Shown: positions 24,564 to 33,781 of the stretch, piece after piece
How the letters are laid out: the number at the start of each line of letters is the position of its first letter
How positions within the stretch are numbered: position 1 is the first letter of the stretch
Assembly: GCF_001644025.1 (NCBI RefSeq)
Contig: NZ_LUUK01000012.1
Location: 1 to 44,708, forward strand
DNA: 44,708 bases
Reading direction: 5' to 3'
DNA from: Methylomonas koyamae
GTDB taxonomy: Bacteria; Pseudomonadota; Gammaproteobacteria; Methylococcales; Methylomonadaceae
Translations under genes and position numbers: made by a program
Notes under the pieces: model-generated
Database searches by the model: none
The model's input: the letters and a program-made list of their open reading frames with translations, nothing else
What the model was told of the DNA's origin: nothing

Positions 24564-25988
24564 ATGAACCAACTTCGCTCAAAAGGATTTATCCGTCCCT
24601 TGCGGCCTGAAATGCAAGGGGTTAAACGCGCCATCGATACCGGGATCATTTTTGTGTCGATGTTTGCGTCGCTGGAGCTCTATCAAATCCCTTTCACGCG
24701 CGAGTATTTGATCCTCTTCATCGCTTGTACGGTGTTGTTCGGTATCTTCGCCGAACATCAAGAGATCTATCACGGTTGGCGCGGCGACCCGATGTTCGAC
24801 GATGCATTGCGGATTTTACTGTCGTGGATAGGCTCGTTTGCGGTGGTGTCCAGCGGCGTGTACTTGCTGGAGCCGGATTTCGAATTCTCCAAGCAAGTGC
24901 TCGAGTTGTGGTTTCCGCTGGTGCCGTTGGGCATTATATTGGTGCACACGCTTCGGCGAGCGACATTGTCGTTTCTGCGTTTGCACGGCTTGAATGTCCG
25001 TTATTACGCGATATTGGGTGCCAATCCACTCGGCAAGCGCTTGAATATCGCGCTGACCGAAATGCCCTGGTTGGGCTACCATTTTGCCGGCTACTTTGAC
25101 GATCGCGTCGAAAACCCGCAACGCCGCGAGCAAGGCGAGTTGATAGAAGACGACATTACCGGCGATTTCAAGGAATTGTTAAAGCGCAGTCAGCGTGGCG
25201 AGATCGACCATATCTACATTACCCTGCCGCTCCGCGCCGAAGTACGGATCAATCAGTTGATCCGCGAACTGGCCGACAGTACGGTGTCGGTGAATATCGT
25301 TCCCGATTTTTTCACCTTCAACCTGATGCAATCCAAACTCAGCAGCGTCAAGGGTATCCCGGTAGTCAGCGTGTTCGACACCCCGCTCAATTCGGTGTTG
25401 GACGGTATGGCCAAACGTCTGGAAGACTTGGTGTTGTGCTCGCTGATTTTGCCGCTGATCGCGATTCCGATGCTTCTGATTGCGCTCGCGGTCAAGGTCA
25501 CTTCGCCCGGTCCCGTCATCTTCAAACAATTGCGTTACGGCGTAAAGGGCGAGCCGATCGAAGTCTGGAAATTCCGCTCGATGTCGGTCTGCGAAAACGG
25601 CGACACCGTCAAGCAAGCCACCGCCAACGACAGCCGGGTCACGCCGCTGGGCGCGTTTTTGCGGCGGACATCGCTGGACGAATTGCCGCAATTTCTTAAC
25701 GTTCTGCGCGGTACAATGTCCGTCGTCGGCCCGCGCCCGCACGCGATTGCCCATAACGAATATTACCGCAAGCAAATTCAGGGCTACATGCTACGCCACA
25801 AAATGAAACCCGGCATCACCGGCTTGGCGCAAATCAGCGGCTGCCGGGGCGAAACCGAAACCATCGACAAAATGCAGGCCCGCATTCACTACGATCTGGA
25901 ATACATCCGCCAATGGTCGCTGTGGCTGGACATTAAGATCGTGTTCATGACCGTCTTCAAGGGCTTTGTCGGGGAGCAGGCGTATTAG
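24564..25988 (+). CDS. WcaJ-like undecaprenyl-phosphate glucose phosphotransferase
   Basis: A 474-residue polyprenyl-phosphate hexose-1-phosphate transferase of the WcaJ/WbaP type. It starts exopolysaccharide repeat units by placing a hexose-1-phosphate, usually glucose, on undecaprenyl phosphate. The N-terminal half has about four hydrophobic spans (about 20-135) and a CoA-binding-like nucleotide fold (about 145-260). The catalytic C-terminal domain starts with a membrane-reentrant segment (about 285-310) and contains SPGPVIFKQLRYGVKGEPIE, KFRSM, the Asp/Glu pair in RRTSLDELPQFLNVL, GTMSVVGPRP, and PGITGLAQISG. Composition is like the core genes, unlike the AT-rich genes after it. First gene of the rightward EPS operon. 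Confidence 0.93.
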   Translation: MNQLRSKGFIRPLRPEMQGVKRAIDTGIIFVSMFASLELYQIPFTREYLILFIACTVLFGIFAEHQEIYHGWRGDPMFDDALRILLSWIGSFAVVSSGVYLLEPDFEFSKQVLELWFPLVPLGIILVHTLRRATLSFLRLHGLNVRYYAILGANPLGKRLNIALTEMPWLGYHFAGYFDDRVENPQRREQGELIEDDITGDFKELLKRSQRGEIDHIYITLPLRAEVRINQLIRELADSTVSVNIVPDFFTFNLMQSKLSSVKGIPVVSVFDTPLNSVLDGMAKRLEDLVLCSLILPLIAIPMLLIALAVKVTSPGPVIFKQLRYGVKGEPIEVWKFRSMSVCENGDTVKQATANDSRVTPLGAFLRRTSLDELPQFLNVLRGTMSVVGPRPHAIAHNEYYRKQIQGYMLRHKMKPGITGLAQISGCRGETETIDKMQARIHYDLEYIRQWSLWLDIKIVFMTVFKGFVGEQAY

Positions 25989-26104
25989 CCAGCAACTTCG
26001 ACTATAGTCGTCGTGGAATTAAATTAATTCGGCGACAAGTCCAAAGTTGCGTCACGCACTGCAGCGGACGCAGTATCTAAACAAAATATCCAATGTGACA
26101 AATT

Positions 26105-27343
26105 ATGAGGCTAAGGTTCATTGATTTAACCGTTATTCTAATGGTGATTTTGCTGCCATTGAATAATATGAAGCTGATGCCGCAGCAGGTTCTGGGGATG
26201 ACCGGATTTAATCCTGTAAATATAGTCTGGTTGCTTGCGGCCGCAATGGTTTTCTTTAATAGAAAAAAAAATGAATACAAAGTGCAAGGTGTTTTTTTTG
26301 CGCCGCAAGTTACCATATTTTTTCTAGCTTATATTATGGCAGTATTGTGGGCGGTGCTGGATTTTGAAAAAATGCACCCCCCAGGTGGATATAAGATTGC
26401 CAAGGGGGATTTGATTGTAAAGGATTTATTTAAAGCGATTCAGTTATTAGTAGCGGGTTGGATTGTTTATAAATATAAAGCAATAAGAGGAGGAAAATAT
26501 ATAGAATTGGCAATCCAATTGCTTCCGGTAATAATGCTTGGGTTTGCGATACTGTTCTATATCGTTGATATCCCAAGCGCCAGTGTAACCGAAGATGGCG
26601 AATACGCGACCGGACGCGATGCGATATCGGCAAATATCGGGTTCCACGCCAATGGATTGGGGGGGCTGGCGGTTAGCATATTTGCATACCTAGTTGTTGG
26701 ACTACGCAAAGGGGCATCTATTGGGCGCCTAATCGGAATCGCGGCGGCATTAATGTTGGTGGTAATTTCATTTTCGAGAATGTCTTATGTTGCAGTGGTA
26801 GTCGTTTATTTGTTGTTAAGCCGGAGATTACCGGTAAAGCATAATCTATTAGCAATCATAATGGCGTTTTTGGTGATTTTGGCATTTCTGCCTCAAATCA
26901 TATCCCGTGTTCAATACGGTATGGAAGGAGGGAATAAAAACCTCAATGAGGTATCGGCGGGACGGGTTGAGTATATTTGGATACCCGCTCTGAAAACTGT
27001 GCAGAATAATATTTTACTTGGCCAAGGATTATATGGGATTTGGAAGGGTGAAAAAATAAAGACTAAGCAAGGCACAATAGCACTACCTTCACATCCCCAT
27101 AACGCTTACCTGCAAATACTATTAGATATGGGGGTTGTCGGATTCACATTTGTGACACTATTAATTGGACGGTTATGGCGCGTATCAAAATTAAATCTCG
27201 GATTCAGGTATGCATTAATAAGCTGGTTGTTAATGGCGCTCACCGGAAATTCATTTTACCCCAATCCATTTAATTATTTAATATGGGTAATGTATGGGTT
27301 AGCACTCATAGAAGATCAGCGAGCCGAATCCTCATTGGCCTAA
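26105..27343 (+). CDS. O-antigen ligase/Wzy polymerase family membrane protein
   Basis: A 412-residue polytopic protein with about ten to twelve hydrophobic spans. The C-terminal part has the PF04932 (Wzy_C/O-antigen ligase) signature: GRVEYIWIPALKTVQNNILL, GQGLYGIW, and SHPHNAYLQILLDMGVVGF with its conserved His. In a Wzx/Wzy pathway it would polymerise lipid-linked units at the periplasmic face. Ligase and polymerase share the domain; the context (initiating transferase before, Wzx after, same operon) favours polymerase. Clear AT-rich codon use begins here, after the GC-balanced WcaJ-like gene, with 116 noncoding bases between. Confidence 0.85.
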   Translation: MRLRFIDLTVILMVILLPLNNMKLMPQQVLGMTGFNPVNIVWLLAAAMVFFNRKKNEYKVQGVFFAPQVTIFFLAYIMAVLWAVLDFEKMHPPGGYKIAKGDLIVKDLFKAIQLLVAGWIVYKYKAIRGGKYIELAIQLLPVIMLGFAILFYIVDIPSASVTEDGEYATGRDAISANIGFHANGLGGLAVSIFAYLVVGLRKGASIGRLIGIAAALMLVVISFSRMSYVAVVVVYLLLSRRLPVKHNLLAIIMAFLVILAFLPQIISRVQYGMEGGNKNLNEVSAGRVEYIWIPALKTVQNNILLGQGLYGIWKGEKIKTKQGTIALPSHPHNAYLQILLDMGVVGFTFVTLLIGRLWRVSKLNLGFRYALISWLLMALTGNSFYPNPFNYLIWVMYGLALIEDQRAESSLA

Positions 27344-27373
27344 TCTGGATTTTAAACTGAGATAAAACAAACC

Positions 27374-28504
27374 ATGCGAATAATGATAATGGTGTCATCC
27401 TTGGTATATGGAGGGTGCGAAACACAGGTGATTGCGACTGTGAAAGGATTGATTTCCAAAAATATCGATGTGTTTCTATATTTTTTGGAAAACAGAGTGC
27501 CTAGGCTAAGCGAGTTACAAGATGAAATAACGTCTGGAAAATTAGAATATTTTATCGGAAACAAGGCTCACATGTTGGACTTGCAGGCGATTAAGGATAT
27601 ACGGCGGAACTTGATACGTTGGCAGCCGGATTTAGTGCACAGTTTTTTATTTCATTCCGATATTTATAGCCGCTTCGCTTTGTTAGGATTAAAAATACCT
27701 TTGATAAATTCAGAGCGAAATCACGAGTACAGGCTTAAGTCCAGGCAATTATTGCTACATTACTTGACAAGATTTAGAGCGGATGCAGTTATTGCGAACA
27801 CGCATGCAGGTGCAAAATTTGCAGCGACGAGATACAGATTGCCGGAATCTTCCATTTATGTGGTTTGGAATGGCATCGATATAGACAGTATTAATGCCAA
27901 AGCATCAGATGATTCGATCGACATTAAAAGAGAATATTTTGGTCAGGAGAATATAAAATTAGCAACAATGGTAGCTAGTATTAAGCCCCAGAAGAATCAT
28001 GCCTTAGCGCTGGATGTTGCTACAGAATTAATTAGTATGGACCCGACATGGCGGGTGCTATTTGTGGGTGGGGCTATAGAGGGCAGTAAAGATTCGCATT
28101 GTAATACGATAATAGCAAAGTATTCTCGGCTAAAAAACTCTCAAAATATCCGCCTTACGCCAAACACGGATAAAGTGATATCGATCATAAAACAAAGCGA
28201 CGTATTCTTTCTTACCTCAAAGCACGAAGGATTCCCTAACGTCATCATGGAGGCGATGACACTGGGTGTTCCGATTGCCAGCACGAATTATTCCGATATT
28301 AAAATGATTGAGCCACTTAAGAATTATATCGTGGATAATTTTGATGCTGTAGAAATGGCTTGCACTATCCATAGAGCATACGATGATCGCCAATTATGCG
28401 AGGAAATCTTTCCGAAATGGGTCGCGGAAAACGTATCGTTGGATTTAATGATAGAAAAATTGATTTTCATATACCAGTCAACAATAAATAGGTGCGTCGG
28501 ATGA
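27374..28504 (+). CDS. GT4-family glycosyltransferase (tandem copy 1)
   Basis: A 376-residue GT-B enzyme. The N-terminus has MVSSLVYGGCETQVIATVKG with the acceptor glycine loop. LINSERNHEYRLK and VWNGIDIDSI follow in the first domain. The donor domain has MVASIKPQKNHALALDVA (about 195-212) and the E-x7-E signature KHEGFPNVIMEAMTLGVPIA (about 288-307). It is plainly paralogous to the next gene, with the same motifs in the same order. Its stop overlaps the next start (ATGA). Cytoplasmic extension enzyme; donor unknown. AT-rich composition. Confidence 0.9.
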   Translation: MRIMIMVSSLVYGGCETQVIATVKGLISKNIDVFLYFLENRVPRLSELQDEITSGKLEYFIGNKAHMLDLQAIKDIRRNLIRWQPDLVHSFLFHSDIYSRFALLGLKIPLINSERNHEYRLKSRQLLLHYLTRFRADAVIANTHAGAKFAATRYRLPESSIYVVWNGIDIDSINAKASDDSIDIKREYFGQENIKLATMVASIKPQKNHALALDVATELISMDPTWRVLFVGGAIEGSKDSHCNTIIAKYSRLKNSQNIRLTPNTDKVISIIKQSDVFFLTSKHEGFPNVIMEAMTLGVPIASTNYSDIKMIEPLKNYIVDNFDAVEMACTIHRAYDDRQLCEEIFPKWVAENVSLDLMIEKLIFIYQSTINRCVG

Positions 28505-29622
28505 AAATCATTAATGTAGTCAGCTCTTTGGTGTACGGGGGGGCCGAAACTCAGGTTATTAATTTAAGCAAGGAGCTTGTGAGGCAAGGCCATAATGTAA
28601 AGATTGTGTCTTTGAGCAATTACAATCCACGATCGTTTGAACTAGTAGATGTGGGCGTCGGATTCGAAAGTTTGAATAAAAAGCTTAAATTGGATTTTTC
28701 TTCAATAATTCAGCTGAGAAGAATTGTAAAGGAATTTCAGCCGGATATTGTTCACGGTTATCTGTATGACGCTGAACTGTATGCTCGATTGGCGGGGTAT
28801 GGTTTAAAGATACCGATTATAAACTCCGAGAGGAATCATAACTATAAAATAAAGCCACTACAGCGAATAGCGGATGCCTTGACATGTTGGCTGATAACCG
28901 CAGTTGTTGCGAATAGCAATTCAGGTCGGCGATTTGCGGTCAAAAGGTTGCCATTGCTCGAAAAATGCAGATTCCATGTGGTTTGGAATGGAATTGAAGT
29001 TGAATCGGTAGAAAAGCGGGTGGCGTCTTGTACGTCCGATTATAAATTGGAGTTTTTTGGTAACAACGATATTAAACTAGCATGCATGGTTGCCGCAATT
29101 AAGCCTCAAAAGAATTATGAGCTTGCTCTGAATGTGGCGGAAGAATTGATAAGTCTTGACTCACGATGGCGCGTGGTATTTTTAGGAAATAAATTGGAAA
29201 TTAGCGGTGGGACGTATATGGATTTTATTCTTAACAAATATAAATTAATGAAGCATGGGGACAAAATTGTTTTTTTGGGTAATCGAAACGATGTCTTGGA
29301 GATTCTAAGTCAATCTGATGTCTCGTTTTTGACTTCCGAATATGAGGGCTTTCCGAACGCAGTTTTAGAGTCGTTGTCAGTTGGAACGCCAACGGTTACA
29401 ACATATTTCTCCGATATTGAAGATATAACTCCGTTCGACTGGAGTATTGAAAAGAGCAATAATGTTTTGAGTTTTGTTGAAAAAATACGGCACGCCGAAG
29501 CCGTTAGAGATCAAATATCGAGGGATTGTAAGAATCATGTGATTAAAAATTTTTCTATAGAGAAATCAGTTAATGACTTGGTTGATGTTTATAAAATATA
29601 TTCTGAGGTTGGAGCATGCTGA
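28501..29622 (+). CDS. GT4-family glycosyltransferase (tandem copy 2)
   Basis: A 373-residue paralogue of the preceding gene. Shared segments: VVSSLVYGGAETQVINLSKE, INSERNHNYKIK, FHVVWNGIEVESV, MVAAIKPQKNYELALNVAEE, and the E-x7-E motif EYEGFPNAVLESLSVGTP. I chose the ATG at 28501, which forms an ATGA overlap with the upstream stop; a GTG three codons earlier is possible. The duplicates probably arose in tandem and then specialised for two sugars or linkages. The 3' end overlaps the acyltransferase start by seven bases. Confidence 0.9.
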   Translation: MKIINVVSSLVYGGAETQVINLSKELVRQGHNVKIVSLSNYNPRSFELVDVGVGFESLNKKLKLDFSSIIQLRRIVKEFQPDIVHGYLYDAELYARLAGYGLKIPIINSERNHNYKIKPLQRIADALTCWLITAVVANSNSGRRFAVKRLPLLEKCRFHVVWNGIEVESVEKRVASCTSDYKLEFFGNNDIKLACMVAAIKPQKNYELALNVAEELISLDSRWRVVFLGNKLEISGGTYMDFILNKYKLMKHGDKIVFLGNRNDVLEILSQSDVSFLTSEYEGFPNAVLESLSVGTPTVTTYFSDIEDITPFDWSIEKSNNVLSFVEKIRHAEAVRDQISRDCKNHVIKNFSIEKSVNDLVDVYKIYSEVGAC

Positions 29623-30128
29623 TTGAGTTTATTAGGCAGATTAGGGATAGGCGTCATATTAAAAACGCCATATCGAAAGGCATGATAGTTGGCGAAAGAT
29701 TCAGAGCAATGGGTAAGGTTAATTACGGGTCTGAACCTTACTTAATTAGAATTGGTAATCATGTTACGCTGTCCTTTGAAGTCTGTTTTATTACGCATGA
29801 TGGCGGGACATGGGTTTATAGAGATCGATACGATGAGCTCGCTGATGTAACGCGCTATGGTCCAATTCGCATTTATGATAATTGCTTCATCGGTGCACGG
29901 GCGATAATAATGCCAAATGTAAAGATTGGGCCGAATAGCTTAGTGGCAGCAGGTGCCGTTGTAACCAAGGATGTTCCGCCAAATTCCGTGTATGGTGGAG
30001 TACCGGCCAAACTGATCATGACTTATGATCAATACGTGGCAAAGTGCTCGGAAGCGGGTCAACGAGTGAGTAAAATACACAAACGACAGCGCCTATTGAA
30101 AATGTTTGATAACTTTTTAAACGGGTGA
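29616..30128 (+). CDS. Hexapeptide-repeat O-acyltransferase
   Basis: A 170-residue left-handed beta-helix acyltransferase (LbetaH/WbbJ/NodL-like), probably acetylating a sugar of the repeat unit with acetyl-CoA. FITHDGGTWV (about 55-64) includes the catalytic His. The hexapeptide turns are visible in IRIYDNCFIGARAIIMPNV and KIGPNSLVAAGAVVTKDVP (about 104-125), ending in the typical NSVYGGVPAKLI. The N-terminal helix is short, the C-terminus basic (SKIHKRQRLLKMF). It overlaps the preceding GT gene and precedes the flippase by one base, so it is part of the same transcript. Confidence 0.9.
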   Translation: MLIEFIRQIRDRRHIKNAISKGMIVGERFRAMGKVNYGSEPYLIRIGNHVTLSFEVCFITHDGGTWVYRDRYDELADVTRYGPIRIYDNCFIGARAIIMPNVKIGPNSLVAAGAVVTKDVPPNSVYGGVPAKLIMTYDQYVAKCSEAGQRVSKIHKRQRLLKMFDNFLNG

Positions 30129-30129
30129 T

Positions 30130-31566
30130 ATGCGTAGGTTTTTTAGGCTAACTTTTTTTACGTTATTTGGAAAAGTACTTTCAATATTTATACTCGCTTA
30201 CATAGCAAGAAAGCTTTCTACTGACGATATTGCATATATCAGCATCGTACCATCGCTTGCCATTTTGATGACCTCAACGTTTTCATTTGGGGTAAACACG
30301 CTCTTAGAAAAAGACGTGCCAAAACTTATGGTTAGTGATACCCATAAAGCCTTTGGCCTTCTTCGCAAAGGGATGTTAGTAAATTTGGGTGCGATTGTTC
30401 TGGTCGCGTTATGCTTTATCTTTTATTCCGACTTTATCGGCCGTGTTATTTTTAAAAGTCAAAGCTCTGAAAATGACTTTGGATATCTAATATTCCCTTT
30501 GTTGGGGTATATGGCAATTAACGCTTTGTCTTTACCTTTTCAATTAACCGGAAAAGTTGATGTCTTCGGTTTTTATAGAATTTATAGTGATATGTTGTCT
30601 AAGCTGTGCGCGATAGGTTTCTATACTATGCAGATAAGTGCTCAACCTGTGTTGAATGGATTGCTGATAGGGCAGTTGCCATTTGTTTTGGCGGCGCTTT
30701 TCAAGCATAGAGCGTGGCTGTTTAATTTGAATCATTGTACAACTCCGGTTTGGCTGAAATGGAGTTGGGGATTTTATTTGGAATCGATTGTAAATGCCGT
30801 ACGGGTATGGGGAGATACCTTATTGATTTCTAGTTTATTTGGAAGTGAGCCATTGGCTAATTATTATGTTGTTAAACGAATTGCCGATCAAATAAACGTA
30901 TTATATCAGCCCTTTGTAACGACATTAGTGCCGATCATATCCGCTAGTTATTCATCAGGCATGGAGAATTTACGCCAAAAATTCCGCGTATGCTGGGTAG
31001 CGACGATTCCGCTATTTATCGCGATCGCCGCTTGCTTTTCTACGTTATCCCCGTTTTTGATAAAAATGATCGCTGGAACAGCTTACATGGGGAGTTTGCT
31101 ATTGGCGGTTGTACTGATCTGGGGTGTATACGGCTTAGTGTTGTACTCGATATCAAGTAGAATTTTATTGATTATAGGCGACAGTATGGCGCGGTTTAAA
31201 ATCGCCTTGTTTCAGGTTGTTAGTACTTTGCTTTGTATCGGGATTTTAATAGATTATGGAGCGCTTGGGCTCGGGGCGTCATGGCTCGCAGGCTCGGCAA
31301 TAGCGGTGGTCGGGGTTATTGTGAAAGCCAGGCATTATGGGTTTATATGGCCAAGCTTATATCCTGCAACATTGATGAATGTTATGGCGGCTTGTTGGTC
31401 TTGTTATGCAGTATTGGTATTGCATAACGTTAACTCCGAAATGGACTATTTGATATTAGCGGTCGCAGGGAATCTTGCTTTGATCACGATCTTTATCATC
31501 ACGACGTATTCGGTTGATAGGGATGTTTGCGATGAGTTGCGCCGTAAAATTTCGAAAAGATGTTAA
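30130..31566 (+). CDS. Wzx-type polysaccharide flippase
   Basis: A 478-residue protein with about twelve to fourteen membrane segments, of the MATE/MVF-type polysaccharide flippase family. The opening RRFFRLTFFTLFGKVLSIFI, then LAYIARKLSTDDIAYISIVP, is typical for Wzx/PST proteins, as is the mid-protein LANYYVVKRIADQINVLYQP. It would carry the lipid-linked repeat unit to the periplasm for the Wzy-like protein upstream. The start ATG comes one base after the acyltransferase stop. AT-rich like its neighbours. Confidence 0.9.
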   Translation: MRRFFRLTFFTLFGKVLSIFILAYIARKLSTDDIAYISIVPSLAILMTSTFSFGVNTLLEKDVPKLMVSDTHKAFGLLRKGMLVNLGAIVLVALCFIFYSDFIGRVIFKSQSSENDFGYLIFPLLGYMAINALSLPFQLTGKVDVFGFYRIYSDMLSKLCAIGFYTMQISAQPVLNGLLIGQLPFVLAALFKHRAWLFNLNHCTTPVWLKWSWGFYLESIVNAVRVWGDTLLISSLFGSEPLANYYVVKRIADQINVLYQPFVTTLVPIISASYSSGMENLRQKFRVCWVATIPLFIAIAACFSTLSPFLIKMIAGTAYMGSLLLAVVLIWGVYGLVLYSISSRILLIIGDSMARFKIALFQVVSTLLCIGILIDYGALGLGASWLAGSAIAVVGVIVKARHYGFIWPSLYPATLMNVMAACWSCYAVLVLHNVNSEMDYLILAVAGNLALITIFIITTYSVDRDVCDELRRKISKRC

Positions 31567-31662
31567 CACCGATGGGATGTATTAAGCCGTATTTTAGTTT
31601 CGGAGCTTATAGTTTTTTGCTGTCGACAGATTTTTTCCAGTTTTTAAATGACGGGTTCGATA

Positions 31663-32751
31663 ATGAAAAAAATTTTATTGACAGGTAATCAGTTAGGCAC
31701 CGCTAGTGGCATAGCGACTCATCTTGAGAATTTAATTTCTGCTTTTCACGGTAGCGATTGCCAGTTTATACACTTTTGCACAGGGTCACCTATAAGTAAT
31801 GAAACTAAGCTTGGAAAATCTCTACGCCTTTTTTTGGGCCCTTTGCGTTTTGTTATGGTTCTCTTCCGAGAACGTCCAGGCCTCGTTCATATCAATACGT
31901 CAATGGACAACAAAGGGTTTTTTAGGGATTCGATATTTGTCGCATTGTCAAAAGTTCTTGGCCGACCGGTCGTTTTGCAATTACATGCTGGTTTGGAGCC
32001 CGATGATTTCTTTTTAGCAACCAAATGCTTTTTATCGCGTTTCCGACGAATGGTGTTGAAGCATGCGGATGTCGTGGTGTTGCTCACACAAAGGGAAATG
32101 GAATTTGGCAAGTCCTTTTGTCAATACAAAAAACTAATGGTAGTGCCTAACGCGATAGACAGCAATTTAGCGGTCAAGCCAAAGTCAATCAGCCTAGACG
32201 CCGTTCGCTTACTGTATATAGGTCGATTGACTCGAGAAAAAGGAATATTACAGGTGATTGAGGCATTGAGCGAACTGAAATCAAGAGGTTACAAAAACAT
32301 ATATCTTGATATCGCCGGGGAGGGGCCTTTTGAAAACGAGCTTAAGCAGGTCGCGGAAGCGCTTAAATTAGAAGACGAGTGCAAGTTTTTGGGGCTGGTG
32401 ACTGGAAACATTAAGCAGCTTCTATGGGAAAAGGCCTCGTTGTTTGTATTTCCGACATATTTTAAAGAAGGCCTTCCGTATGCGTTATTAGAGGCTTTGG
32501 CTTCGGCAACTCCTTCGATTACAACGGCTGCTGGCGGAATACCTGAAATTATAGTTGATAAATTTAACGGTTTAATCATACAGCCATTGAATATGATGGG
32601 TGTTGTTCACGCTGTGGAGTTTTTAGTAAAAAATCCTGAAATATATTCGGAGTTGTCGAGTAATGCTTTGGTTAAAGCAAGAACAGAGTTTGATCTCAAT
32701 AGCTTACGATCCAGTTTTCAATATATGTATAATGATATTTGGAATATTTAA
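31663..32751 (+). CDS. GT4-family glycosyltransferase
   Basis: A 362-residue GT-B enzyme. Motifs: KKILLTGNQLGTASGIATHL at the start with an acceptor glycine loop; RLLYIGRLTREKGILQVIEA (about residues 183-202); LDIAGEGPFENELKQ; and E-x7-E in YFKEGLPYALLEALASATPS (about 266-285), then TAAGGIPEII. I chose the ATG at 31663 (MKKILL); an in-frame ATG five codons upstream (31648) is possible, and neither has a strong ribosome site. The stop TAA shares a base with the next ATG. The 96-base gap before it is the largest within the AT-rich part, so a secondary promoter is possible. Confidence 0.88.
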   Translation: MKKILLTGNQLGTASGIATHLENLISAFHGSDCQFIHFCTGSPISNETKLGKSLRLFLGPLRFVMVLFRERPGLVHINTSMDNKGFFRDSIFVALSKVLGRPVVLQLHAGLEPDDFFLATKCFLSRFRRMVLKHADVVVLLTQREMEFGKSFCQYKKLMVVPNAIDSNLAVKPKSISLDAVRLLYIGRLTREKGILQVIEALSELKSRGYKNIYLDIAGEGPFENELKQVAEALKLEDECKFLGLVTGNIKQLLWEKASLFVFPTYFKEGLPYALLEALASATPSITTAAGGIPEIIVDKFNGLIIQPLNMMGVVHAVEFLVKNPEIYSELSSNALVKARTEFDLNSLRSSFQYMYNDIWNI

Positions 32752-33752
32752 TGGCTATTCAATCGAGGGTCAGATTAACAGAATTAGATTCTTTAAGGGG
32801 AGTTGCCGCAGTTTCGGTCGTTTTATATCATTATACCTGCAGATATCATGAATTATTCGGTCATAAAATAGATCCGATTTGGAGTGTTGATTTCGGTAAG
32901 CAAGGCGTGAAGCTTTTTTTTCTAATCAGCGGGTTTGTAATATTTATGACCCTTAATAGAACTCGATATGTAAAACATTTTGTTCTGTCTAGGATTATCA
33001 GATTGTTTCCGGCATATTGGTGCGCTGTGTTGATCACTTTTGTAGTGGTCTCAATTTCAGAACTTACCGAACGGAAAGTTTCAATACAAGATGCGCTGAT
33101 TAATTTAACCATGCTTCAATATTGGTTCTCGGTGCCTAGTGTGGATGGGGTTTACTGGACTCTTAACGTGGAATTGTCATTCTACGTGCTTATTGCCTTC
33201 ATATACTTTGTCGTGCCACAAGCATACTTTGATACTGCTATGGCGTTTTGGTTGCTTACTGAATGCATATGCTTAGCAGTCGATCAGTTATTCACAGTTG
33301 ATGTTCCTGGAAAGATTAGACAGTTATTGGTGTTGGATTATGGGCATTTATTCATCGCAGGAATTATGTTTTATAAGATTTATTCGCAAAAATGTAAATG
33401 GCTTTATTGTTATGTTGTTATTGCATTCTGCCTGGAGATTCTAATATCCCCTGCGACCACAATTATATGCGGCGCATACTTTATAGCGTTTATTTTTCTG
33501 GTAAATGGTCGGTTGGGTTTTCTTTCGAATAAGGTGTTGGTCTTTTTGGGTAGTATTTCCTACAGCCTTTACCTGATTCATCAGAATGTAGGGTATGTGA
33601 TTATTTATTCGTTATATAAACATGGCTTTGCAAGCCCGATTTCTGTGATTCTTGTGCCGCTGTTTTTCTCATTGCTACTGGCGTCCTTTATGTTCCTATT
33701 CATAGAAAGGCCGTCATTACTTGCGTTAAAGTCGCGCTTACTAAAAGCTTAA
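32751..33752 (+). CDS. Acyltransferase-3 family membrane O-acyltransferase
   Basis: A 333-residue integral membrane protein of the acyltransferase-3 (OafA/NodX) family, which acylates extracellular glycans. It opens with LTELDSLRGVAAVSVVLYHY, the family's arginine followed by the catalytic His. LFFLISGFVIFMTLNRTRYV, RIIRLFPAYWCAVLIT and VYWTLNVELSFYVLIAF are all classic segments. About ten membrane spans; no extra SGNH domain. I chose the ATG at 32751, overlapping the previous stop by one base; an upstream start would extend into the GT gene. Likely to acetylate the polymer built by this operon. Confidence 0.92.
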   Translation: MAIQSRVRLTELDSLRGVAAVSVVLYHYTCRYHELFGHKIDPIWSVDFGKQGVKLFFLISGFVIFMTLNRTRYVKHFVLSRIIRLFPAYWCAVLITFVVVSISELTERKVSIQDALINLTMLQYWFSVPSVDGVYWTLNVELSFYVLIAFIYFVVPQAYFDTAMAFWLLTECICLAVDQLFTVDVPGKIRQLLVLDYGHLFIAGIMFYKIYSQKCKWLYCYVVIAFCLEILISPATTIICGAYFIAFIFLVNGRLGFLSNKVLVFLGSISYSLYLIHQNVGYVIIYSLYKHGFASPISVILVPLFFSLLLASFMFLFIERPSLLALKSRLLKA

Positions 33753-33781
33753 GTAACCTTTGACAATTGTCGTAGAACAGG

